From: JBFWPF01 sp050250135
Lineage (GTDB): Bacteria > Chlamydiota > Chlamydiia > Chlamydiales > JAFEGQ01
Assembly (NCBI GenBank): GCA_050250135.1
Contig: JBFWPF010000008.1
Location: forward strand, 1-64,000
DNA: 64,000 bases
Direction: 5' to 3'
The notes beneath the pieces are model-generated. The model was not told where the DNA came from and made no database searches. It saw only the letters and a program-made list of their open reading frames with translations. A program made the position numbers and the translations under genes. Numbering within the stretch: the stretch's first letter is position 1; the number at the start of each line of letters is the position of its first letter. This document shows positions 8,639 to 16,234 of this stretch, one piece after another.

Positions 8639-9745
8639 ATGCGCTTTTTACTGCTTGCAATGCTCGGATTCGGATCGGCTCTGATGGCGACCTCGAATGG
8701 GTCGATGTTCTGTGCCAACGTTGAACGGAACGGTCAGTTTTTAACGGCCCCCCTCACCTCAAGCAACCCCAACGTCCTTTGGGAGTCGACAGAGATCGGC
8801 TTCTTGGGCGATCCGACGGTCACCTCTGCTGCTGTGCTAGCTTATAACAGTGGCACAGGTCAGCTAGTGGCCCTCTCACCCTCCGACGGCTCTCTCCTAT
8901 GGGCAGCCGACTTGGGTGATGCCAGGGCGGGACCGATTACCGCGGATGAGACGCTCGGGATTGCGGTGATCGGGACCCAGCAGGGGACACTGCAGGCCTT
9001 TGATCTCACTTCAGGCGCCCCCCTCTGGACGGCCAATATTGGAGGAGGGGCTGCCCTCTCACCCGCGTCGTCAAATGGGGTGGTCTATGCGATGGACGAC
9101 ACAGGGACCATTTGCGCCTTTAGCGGCTCGGACGGGAGTCTGGTCTGGCAGAGGACCCTCCCCTTCCGCTCCCCCGGTTCGATGTCCCTCTCCAAGGGGG
9201 TCCTCCTCACCTTTGTCAGCAGGGGCGATGGGCGGGGGATGGTCATGGCCTACTCGGCCTCCAATGGGAACCCCCTCTGGAGCAGAACCTTTGACCGCCT
9301 CTTCCGCTGGACACCCGTGATCGCAGATGGGAGGGTCGTGATCGCCGATAGCCTCTTCTCGATCGCTGCGCTCAACCTCAGCACGGGGGCGACCCTCTGG
9401 ACCACTAAAGTGGCAACGTTGCCCAATGTGGGTGTTACGGTGGCCGATGGGACCGTCTATTTGCTGGATCAGCTGGGGCGGATCGAGGCCTTCGAGCTGA
9501 GCAATGGGAACCCCCTCTACACCTCGGTGGGAACGGGGCTTCGGACTGTCGTCGTCCCCCCTGTCATAGCAGGAGAGGTCCTCTACTACAATGATCTTAG
9601 CGAAGGACTGCTCGCCTTTGACAGAACGACAGCAGCCCGCCTCTTCCGTTTCACAGCTGAGCGGCTAAGCACCAGCCAGCCGGTGATCCGGGATGGGATC
9701 TGCTACCTCACCACCCGCGAAGGACGCCTGATCGCTATTCAGTAG
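8639..9745 (+). CDS. Secreted PQQ/BamB-type beta-propeller protein 1
   Basis: A 368-residue protein with a signal peptide (about 1-18) and no lipobox, followed by repeated blades of the form FDLTSGAPLWTANI and YSASNGNPLWSRTF. This is the D/N-x-x-x-G-x-x-x-W pattern of PQQ-like (BamB-type) eight-bladed propellers. Such domains usually scaffold protein contacts; none of this shows enzyme activity. It is divergent from inverse-autotransporter 1, and its stop codon lies one base from that of convergent inverse-autotransporter 2. The N-terminus (NGSMF...RNGQF) is related to NGAMYRG..GRTG of the two other propellers, but the protein is the most divergent of the three. Confidence 0.85.
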   Translation: MRFLLLAMLGFGSALMATSNGSMFCANVERNGQFLTAPLTSSNPNVLWESTEIGFLGDPTVTSAAVLAYNSGTGQLVALSPSDGSLLWAADLGDARAGPITADETLGIAVIGTQQGTLQAFDLTSGAPLWTANIGGGAALSPASSNGVVYAMDDTGTICAFSGSDGSLVWQRTLPFRSPGSMSLSKGVLLTFVSRGDGRGMVMAYSASNGNPLWSRTFDRLFRWTPVIADGRVVIADSLFSIAALNLSTGATLWTTKVATLPNVGVTVADGTVYLLDQLGRIEAFELSNGNPLYTSVGTGLRTVVVPPVIAGEVLYYNDLSEGLLAFDRTTAARLFRFTAERLSTSQPVIRDGICYLTTREGRLIAIQ

Positions 9746-9746
9746 C

Positions 9747-12644
9747 CTAGGGCGTAATCACCGGGAGGGTGCAGACCGGGCCAAGGGGGACGGTACCTAC
9801 GATGGCGGTCGTCATCCCCCCGTTGGCTGCTGTCATTGCACTGCCCGCTCCGGCCGGGTTGGGGTCGGGGAAGGCGGTAAAGGTTGGTGTTACCCCCCCC
9901 ACGCTATTGTCCAGCAAAATATCACCTGGACCTACTAGGGCCGTCGTATTGCCCGTAACGGTCAAGCAAGAGATAGGCACCACAGTGCTGAGGCCAGCGA
10001 TTGTGAGCTGAGCAGGACCCACAGAACCTGCAAACATATTACTGGAAATGGTCAGCTCGGGGCCACCTGCACCGAAAACACCCAATATTGAGGTTGCGCT
10101 AGCGCCGCCAAAGGTGTTCCCAGCAACCAGCCCTAGTGAAGTCCCACTCAGCGAGAGGTCGATTTCATTGCCGAGGGGCGTGCCCACGAAGGTATTATTG
10201 GTGATTTCGTAGGGGGTATCAGCGATCGTCCAATCTATAGGATCCGTAGAAACACCGGTAGCCGTAAACGTGTTACCATCAACAATGATAGAGCCGAGAG
10301 GGAGAGCAGAAGGGAATAAAAAGAGTAGCTCGGTTGCGAAAAGTTGGTTGTTGTTAATGCGAATATCGGCCTGACCTACGGCAAAGAGGGAGGTCATGAC
10401 GCCAAGGGGAGCTGGCTGTATGTCGTTGTCCGCTACAACAAACCTCGGCACGACGGTGGTTGCAGTAACGAACGGCCCAACCATTAAGTTCCGTTCGATA
10501 TTGACCGTCCCCCCTGTATCGGAGAAGAGGGCGACCGATGCTTCGGGCATTAGGTTGTCCGTAATAGTGGCGGTTGTTGTCCCCACCGGGTCGGTGATGC
10601 TAACACCACCAGGATTGGGTAAAAAGCCGAACGGCCACTGGTTATTGGTCACAAGCAGATCGTCGGTCATACCGGAGACGGTGATGGCCCCCGCTTGGAG
10701 GAAGGTCGAGTTGCGAACCGTGAGGGCTCCGCCTAGAGTATTGACCACAGCAGTCGTCAGATCCCGAAAGTTCACATCGTCCACTTCAACGTCGGCGCTC
10801 GCGCTGTCCATCACGACCCCTCTGTCGCCCCCCTGCAGCGTCACGCCGCAGATGTAGTTGTCGGTGGTGGTGGTCACCCCATCCATGCCAGGGGCAATAT
10901 CGAGGACCACTTGACCGGCACCGGTCAGGTCGGACACGACAATGGTCATCCCATTGGATAGCTCGACAATACGCGCCGCATTAGAGAACCCAAGGAGCTG
11001 CTGCTCGGGCTGTAAGGGGATCGGGGTCATCACCGGTACATTCCCCGTATCCTGGAGGCCGAAGAGGACATCGCCGGGTCCAGACATCGCGATCGCATTG
11101 GGGAGGAGGGCGGGGTTGGTCTGAGTCCCGACCCCATCGATCGTGTTGTTGAAGAAGATAATCCCTTCAGCTGGGCCGGGTCCGACCATCATAAGCGGCG
11201 CAGTCTCAACCCGGATCATCCGCTCCCGTTCAACGCGGCGGCCCATCAGGCGGCAGATGGGAGAGCGGCAGCATTCGCGGGGGCGGCACCGGTCGAGGAA
11301 GAGGCGGAGCTCGAGCGAGGCCGAGCCGGTTGTCTTGTGGAGCCGGTCGTGCTCGACCTCAGCGCCCAGAATCAGCTCCCCATTAATACAGAAGGGGAGC
11401 GACTGGAGCCGGTACTCACCCCGGATGCGGGGGCCATGGAGGGGGTCCACCTGGTGGGCCCGGTAGTAGAAGTAGCCGGCAAAGGCCCAAAGCTCACCCG
11501 CGCAGAAGGGGATCCCCTTCCCGATCTCAGCGTCAAAGCCGGGGTAGGCCTGCCGCTCGAACAGCTGGATCCCCGCTTGGGTCACATCTATCAGTCTCTT
11601 GGTCCTAAGCCGGATCGGCTGGTAATAGTTGGCACGGGCAAGCCACCAGCAGCCGAGGATCTCAAGGCCGCCCCCGATTTGGGAGTAGATCTTCCCGGAG
11701 CGACCGCTAGCATCGTAGAAGATGTTGACCCCAAAGGCGGTGTTGTAGCCGGTGAGCCAGCGGTAGCCGGCCCCGATGTTGCCCGTATAGAGGTCGTGAA
11801 ACCAACCGGTTCCACCCTGAATGAAGAAGAGCGAGCACCCGTTTTGGGAGAGGGGGAGAAACCCTTCCGCCCCGGCTCCCCTTCTCCAGTTACCCGCCCG
11901 GCCTCCTAGGTAGAGGTCAGGACCCCAACAACCGCAGGCGCAGGGGCAGCAGGTCGGCACGCAGCATCCGGAAAGGGGGCGGGTAGGCTGAACGGGGAGG
12001 GCTTCAGATGCGACCTCCACCGTTGCCTCTTCCCCACACACCAGACACTCCACAGCGGCAATCGCCTCAGCGTCGGTAGTGGGCTCAGCGCAAGGGATAG
12101 ACTCCTCTTCTATAGGTAGGGGGACCACAGCGGCAATGGGAACGCACTTCTCTTCTATAGGTGAGGGGACCACAGCGGCAATGGGAACGCACTTCTCTTC
12201 TATAGGTAGGGGGACCACAGCGGCAATGGGAACGCACTTCTCTTCTATAGGTAAGGGGACCACAGCGGCAATGGGAACGCACTTCTCTTCTATGCGCTGC
12301 TCCCCGATCGAGACGGCAACCATCTCGGAGCTGCCCGCCTGCCAATCAGCCATCGCTTCGGCAAGGAACTTTTGGGCGACCTGCCGCTCCATCGGCTCCG
12401 CGCCTGACGCTTGTGCAAGCTCTCTCCACCTTCTGATCTGCGCCATCTGCTTGCCCGAGGTCGTGGGGGAGTAGCAGAAGGTGGGGAGCCCTTGCGACCG
12501 GATGCTCACCGGAGGTCGTTCCACCGAAGCGGTTGAAAAGTGCGATTTCGGGCTGAGAAGCTTGCCCCCCCCTAATTGATAACCCACAATGGGGAATGCA
12601 ATTCCAACAGCGATCAAACCGAGGATGAGGAGCTTACGGCGCAT
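9747..12644 (-). CDS. Inverse-autotransporter-like protein 2 with beta-helix passenger
   Basis: The largest of the five relatives, 965 residues. It has an N-terminal signal (MRRKLLILGLIAVGIAF), a periplasmic stretch with four 15-residue repeats (about 118-178), a segment with many cysteines (LSGCCVPTCCPCACGCWG), a barrel (about 240-460) nearly identical to that of protein 1, the linker LMGRRVERERMIRVE, and a beta-helix passenger. The passenger is clearly diverged from protein 1. The C-terminus again has an AANGGMT segment and a Pro tail (LPVITP). It is encoded in tandem downstream of protein 3 and is convergent with propeller 1. The stop region CTAGGGCGTAATC resembles the terminal repeat of the type B elements. 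Confidence 0.83.
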   Translation of the reverse strand: MRRKLLILGLIAVGIAFPIVGYQLGGGKLLSPKSHFSTASVERPPVSIRSQGLPTFCYSPTTSGKQMAQIRRWRELAQASGAEPMERQVAQKFLAEAMADWQAGSSEMVAVSIGEQRIEEKCVPIAAVVPLPIEEKCVPIAAVVPLPIEEKCVPIAAVVPSPIEEKCVPIAAVVPLPIEEESIPCAEPTTDAEAIAAVECLVCGEEATVEVASEALPVQPTRPLSGCCVPTCCPCACGCWGPDLYLGGRAGNWRRGAGAEGFLPLSQNGCSLFFIQGGTGWFHDLYTGNIGAGYRWLTGYNTAFGVNIFYDASGRSGKIYSQIGGGLEILGCWWLARANYYQPIRLRTKRLIDVTQAGIQLFERQAYPGFDAEIGKGIPFCAGELWAFAGYFYYRAHQVDPLHGPRIRGEYRLQSLPFCINGELILGAEVEHDRLHKTTGSASLELRLFLDRCRPRECCRSPICRLMGRRVERERMIRVETAPLMMVGPGPAEGIIFFNNTIDGVGTQTNPALLPNAIAMSGPGDVLFGLQDTGNVPVMTPIPLQPEQQLLGFSNAARIVELSNGMTIVVSDLTGAGQVVLDIAPGMDGVTTTTDNYICGVTLQGGDRGVVMDSASADVEVDDVNFRDLTTAVVNTLGGALTVRNSTFLQAGAITVSGMTDDLLVTNNQWPFGFLPNPGGVSITDPVGTTTATITDNLMPEASVALFSDTGGTVNIERNLMVGPFVTATTVVPRFVVADNDIQPAPLGVMTSLFAVGQADIRINNNQLFATELLFLFPSALPLGSIIVDGNTFTATGVSTDPIDWTIADTPYEITNNTFVGTPLGNEIDLSLSGTSLGLVAGNTFGGASATSILGVFGAGGPELTISSNMFAGSVGPAQLTIAGLSTVVPISCLTVTGNTTALVGPGDILLDNSVGGVTPTFTAFPDPNPAGAGSAMTAANGGMTTAIVGTVPLGPVCTLPVITP
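12111..12290 (-). repeat. Four tandem 45-bp in-frame repeats
   Basis: Copies begin at 12111, 12156, 12201 and 12246, exactly 45 bp apart and almost identical. They encode the 15-residue unit PIEEKCVPIAAVVPL, each with one cysteine, between the signal sequence and the barrel. There are no spacers, so this is a coding minisatellite. Confidence 0.92.
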
Positions 12645-12709
12645 AGGGCAGAGGGGGTTCCTTTTTCTTTCCCCTTTAACCCACCCCCTATTTAATAGTA
12701 AAATTTTTT
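12645..12709 (-). promoter_or_regulatory. Upstream region of inverse-autotransporter gene 2
   Basis: Read on the minus strand this has an A-tract, TTTTACTATTAAATAG and a G-rich run that align with the leader of inverse-autotransporter gene 1, so the region was copied with the gene. It starts at the stop codon of gene 3. No confident -35/-10 pair is called. Confidence 0.4.
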
Positions 12710-14887
12710 TTATGGAGTGAACGGAAGGGGCGGGATGGTGGGAAGGGGGCAGGGGGTGGGGGTGTTGAGGACCAGGTCTCCCCCAGGGATGGTCACGGTA
12801 AGGTTGTTGTTATTGGCCGACAGATTGGGGAGGTCAAACACAAAAATAGGGGTCACGGCAGTGCTATCGATCAGGATCCCACTCGTTGTGACCACCTTGT
12901 CGTTGTTCAAGAGGGTAGCGCATACCGGCTGGACACCGGCTGTTCGGGCCACGCGGTAGCTCTGAAGGGCGGTGTTGTTGAACTGGGTATTCCCCTGCAT
13001 CGTCACGTTCCCCTGGAAGCCAGCTGTCCCTCCGAAGTCGACATCTAGGAAGCGGGGGGATGAGGTCCCTTCATTGTTTTCAATTAGGATGAGGGCATCC
13101 GTATCGACATCCATAAATAGGGCCGATGCCGCTAGGCTAGTGAAACTGTTGTCCGATATGAGGACGTTGAGCGGCCCCCGATTGAGGTCAAATCGGACCG
13201 ACTCGAGGGTAATACCGACAATGTTATTGTCCTGAACCACATAGGTGTCGGCTGCCTGGGATGCAATGACATAGACCGCCCGACCGGTAAGGCCCATCAG
13301 CGAGGACTCGAGGACCCGAACGTCTTTGATGGACCCAGGAATGACCAAGTCGTTGACGAAGAGGCCGTTGACGCCGCCACCGATTTCCGACTGATAGAGG
13401 ACAAAGGTGCCGCCGCAGGTGATGAGGTCGACAGCATCGGCTGTTGTGGCGAAGGAGCAGTTAGCGATCAGAGCATGGTCGACCAGAGCCAGGTTAAACT
13501 GGATCCCGTTTCCTCCCTGAAAACTGGAGCGGCGTATCTCTTGGATCCCCGTGCTCCCCATGCTCAAGATCGAGGTCGGGGCCCCCATAAACTGACTGTC
13601 AGCAACCGAGAAGGAGCCTCCCATATTGACGATACCCTGCGTGACTTGGGTATCAAAGATCAGGTCCTCAACGGTCAGCCCCTCAAAGGTGGCGGACTGA
13701 AGGATCCCGACCGACCCGCCGAGCAGCTCGATCCCCTGGAAGAGGTTGTCCGAGTCGGTCATGAAAATCGGATTCAGGAGCCCTCCCGCTACCACCCCCC
13801 TACCGGCACCAGTAAGGTCGGTAATGGTCAACTTGGCACCATTTGCTAGGGTGAGGGTCACTTGGCTCGAGTTGCCAAAGCCGAGAACCTGCTCTTCGGA
13901 ATTGAGGGTGATCGTCCCAGCTGGAGTCATATTCCCTGTGTTTTGGAGGAGGAAGACGATGTCCCCGGCGCCCGCTAGGGCGAATGCGTTGTCAATGGTC
14001 GCCGGGTTGGTTTGGGTGCCGGTCCCGTCGATCAATTCGTTGGCAAAAATCAGCTGGTTGAGGGGGCCATTGACACGCTGGCCCGGCCCCTCCTGGACCC
14101 AGATCGCCCGCTCCCGGTAGACCTTGCGGCCCATCAGATCGCAAATCGAGGCTGGGCAGGAATTGGAACGGAAGGGAAATCGGATCTCTAGGTAGGCCGA
14201 GCCGGTCGAGTGGCGATACCGGTCCCACTCATACCAGCCGCCGACCAGAAGCTGGGCCCGGAAAGGGAGGCAGTTGTACCGGTATTCGGCCCGAACCCGG
14301 GGCCCCTGAGTGGGGCTAAGCCCCTCCCGGCCGTAGTAGAAGTAACCCCCGTAAGCCCACAGCTCACCCCCCTTCACATTCACCTCGCCCCCAAACTCCA
14401 GATCCATCCCGTAGAGGGGGGTCTCGAAACAGAGGAGGCTGAGATCGATTAGCCGGGTCCCGTCGAGAGCCACTCCAGGCCGTGAAGAGACGATGTGGCG
14501 GGGGCTAATGGGGAAGTAGCCGTTAGCGCGGAAAAGGGTTCGGCAGCCGAGTACCTCTACGCCAGCCCCTAGCTGCCCAAAGGTCGAACCCCGCTCAGTA
14601 AAGGCGAGATCGCCAAATCCGTTGATCCCGATAGCCAATTTGGAGCTGAGCTGCTGGCGGAAGCCGAGGCCGAGAGAACCGACGCCCTGATGGCGGAAGT
14701 AGCCGGCCCCACCCTGAACAAAGATGACCCTATCGGAGCGCTGCGCAACCGGAACCCACCCCTCTGCCCCTCCCCCTCTGCGAAAGTTGCCCCCTTGCCC
14801 CGAAACGATCAGCTCAGGGGCAAAGCAGCACCCCTCTCCCAGTAAGGGAGCCGTAAATAGGAGGGTGGCCAACAAGATCCTTCTCAT
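12710..14887 (-). CDS. Inverse-autotransporter-like protein 3 with beta-helix passenger
   Basis: A 725-residue predicted outer-membrane protein. The signal peptide MRRILLATLLFTAPLLGEG is followed directly by a barrel (about 25-250) with GSLGLGFRQQ, GINGFGDLAF and FRANGYFPISP, then the linker CDLMGRKVYRERAIWVQE. The passenger opens with IDGTGTQTNPATIDNAFALAGAGD and is rich in beta-helix turns. It ends with SANNNNLTVTIPGG and LPTIPPLPFTP. It lacks the N-terminal repeat region of proteins 1 and 2. ATG 14887 is chosen because it starts the signal peptide with AAGGGGG just upstream; an in-frame GTG lies 21 nt earlier. It is divergent from propeller 2 and closely related to protein 4. Confidence 0.82.
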   Translation of the reverse strand: MRRILLATLLFTAPLLGEGCCFAPELIVSGQGGNFRRGGGAEGWVPVAQRSDRVIFVQGGAGYFRHQGVGSLGLGFRQQLSSKLAIGINGFGDLAFTERGSTFGQLGAGVEVLGCRTLFRANGYFPISPRHIVSSRPGVALDGTRLIDLSLLCFETPLYGMDLEFGGEVNVKGGELWAYGGYFYYGREGLSPTQGPRVRAEYRYNCLPFRAQLLVGGWYEWDRYRHSTGSAYLEIRFPFRSNSCPASICDLMGRKVYRERAIWVQEGPGQRVNGPLNQLIFANELIDGTGTQTNPATIDNAFALAGAGDIVFLLQNTGNMTPAGTITLNSEEQVLGFGNSSQVTLTLANGAKLTITDLTGAGRGVVAGGLLNPIFMTDSDNLFQGIELLGGSVGILQSATFEGLTVEDLIFDTQVTQGIVNMGGSFSVADSQFMGAPTSILSMGSTGIQEIRRSSFQGGNGIQFNLALVDHALIANCSFATTADAVDLITCGGTFVLYQSEIGGGVNGLFVNDLVIPGSIKDVRVLESSLMGLTGRAVYVIASQAADTYVVQDNNIVGITLESVRFDLNRGPLNVLISDNSFTSLAASALFMDVDTDALILIENNEGTSSPRFLDVDFGGTAGFQGNVTMQGNTQFNNTALQSYRVARTAGVQPVCATLLNNDKVVTTSGILIDSTAVTPIFVFDLPNLSANNNNLTVTIPGGDLVLNTPTPCPLPTIPPLPFTP

Positions 14888-14972
14888 TCCCCCTTCGTTA
14901 CCCTGCACCAGGTTGACTTATCAAGTATTTTTTTTTGTTTCCCTAATGCAGAGATAGAGTTAAGATTTTGGC
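14888..14972. promoter_or_regulatory. Divergent intergenic control region 2
   Basis: The segment 14921-14972 (TCAAGTATTTTTTTT, then CCTAATG, then AGTTAAGATTTTGGC) is repeated at 18434-18487 in front of propeller 3. The divergent promoter region was therefore duplicated with the gene pair. TAAGAT at the end of the block is a possible -10 for the propeller gene. Confidence 0.45.
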
Positions 14973-16070
14973 ATGGTAGATCGACTCTTTTTCATTCTGA
15001 GCCTAGTGGGGATGCTTCCCCTAATCGCCGCATCGTCAGATGGGGCGATGTACCGGGGAACTGCGGGGCGAACCGGGGTCTACACCGGCCCCCATGCTGT
15101 GCGAACACTTGACCTCGTGTGGGAAAACAGCGCCGTTGCCGAGGCAAAATCGACGGTGGCGGTCACCGCCTCACAGGCCTTTATCTCAACGCTTGGCGGG
15201 GAGCTTCACGCCCTCAATCCAGCAACGGGAACCCTCAATTGGAAGGTGGGACTGGGGAGCTCATCCAATGGCTCCTCACCGGCAGCCGATGAGGTAGCGG
15301 GGTATGTGGTTGCGACCGGGGGAACGACCCTCTGGGCCTTTCAGAGCGCTGACGGTACTCCGCGGTGGCAGTTTCCTTTAGGGGTCGAGGCGATCGGCTC
15401 TCCCGTAATTACAGGAGGGGTGGTCTATGTTGCCGACCGGTCGGGTGTCGTATGGGCCGTCGATGGAACAGCGGGAACCCTGGTGTGGCAGACCTCTCTC
15501 GGTGCCGAGACCTTCAGCTCTCCCGCCGTTGAGGGGAGCCGGCTCGCCATTGTGACTCGGGCGGGAGACCTTGTGATCCTGAGCACAACCGATGGGAGTG
15601 AGCTGGTGCGCCTCTTTCTCAGCCCCTACCTCACCGAAACGGTGGCCCTTTCGGGGGGAGTGGTCTACACCACCGACGGCTTCTCGCGCCTTCTCGCCAT
15701 CGATGCGATGACGGGGGCGATCAACTGGTCGATCCCCTTTGCGGCAAACTTGGGCACCAATCCTTGCATCGACAATGGCTCCCTCTTTGTGGTCGATGCG
15801 GCTGGCCGGCTAAGTGCGTTTAACGCGGCGGATGGGACCCTTATCTGGTCGGCTGAAGGGGTGCCAGTTATTGGAAACGAGGGGCCTGTCTTTGCCAACG
15901 GGGTGATCTATGTCGCGAGCTTGGGAGGCGGAGTCCTCCTATTTGATGCCACGACGGGCAGCCCTCTAGCCACCTTTGAGCCCTCTGCTTCCGTTGGGGG
16001 GCACCCCGTTCCTGTGGGCGGTGTTGTCTACCTCTCCTCGGTTGATGGGAGACCCGTTGCCCTTAATTAG
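14973..16070 (+). CDS. Secreted PQQ/BamB-type beta-propeller protein 2
   Basis: A 365-residue protein with a signal peptide (MVDRLFFILSLVGMLPLIAA) and propeller blades such as LNPATGTLNWKVGL, AVDGTAGTLVWQTSL and FNAADGTLIWSAEG. It is a close relative of propeller 3 along its whole length, including NGAMYRG/DGAMYRG after the signal and the C-terminal VGGHPVPVGGVVYLSS. It is divergent from inverse-autotransporter 3. Its TAG stop is the first three bases of the type B1 repeat. The role is inferred only from pairing: a possible surface or periplasmic partner of the adjacent protein. Confidence 0.85.
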   Translation: MVDRLFFILSLVGMLPLIAASSDGAMYRGTAGRTGVYTGPHAVRTLDLVWENSAVAEAKSTVAVTASQAFISTLGGELHALNPATGTLNWKVGLGSSSNGSSPAADEVAGYVVATGGTTLWAFQSADGTPRWQFPLGVEAIGSPVITGGVVYVADRSGVVWAVDGTAGTLVWQTSLGAETFSSPAVEGSRLAIVTRAGDLVILSTTDGSELVRLFLSPYLTETVALSGGVVYTTDGFSRLLAIDAMTGAINWSIPFAANLGTNPCIDNGSLFVVDAAGRLSAFNAADGTLIWSAEGVPVIGNEGPVFANGVIYVASLGGGVLLFDATTGSPLATFEPSASVGGHPVPVGGVVYLSSVDGRPVALN

Positions 16071-16234
16071 GGCGTGTAATTCCTTACCTTTCCCCTTTGT
16101 ACGGCGGATATTGGCCCTCAGCGCTTTTGTTTTCCTCGGACAGGGCGCTTAGGCCCTTCCCTTCGACTCAGAAATAGCCCTGACAACCAATCTCCCCTCG
16201 GACAAAAGGTAAATCTAATGGATTACACGCCCTA
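16068..16234. repeat. Type B1 inverted-repeat element between convergent stops
   Basis: The ends carry inverted copies of TAGGGCGTGTAAT (left 16068, right end 16234). The left terminus includes the TAG stop of propeller 2 and the right terminus includes the TAG stop of inverse-autotransporter 4. The interior (16083-16142) matches, in reverse complement, 19661-19722 of element B2, including GCGCTGAGGGCCAATATC. It has no coding capacity. It resembles a MITE-like or bidirectional-terminator element. Confidence 0.75.

Noticed and set aside
12111..12290. Possible CRISPR-like direct repeats
   Set aside because: The 45-bp units are contiguous with no spacers and encode an in-frame peptide repeat.
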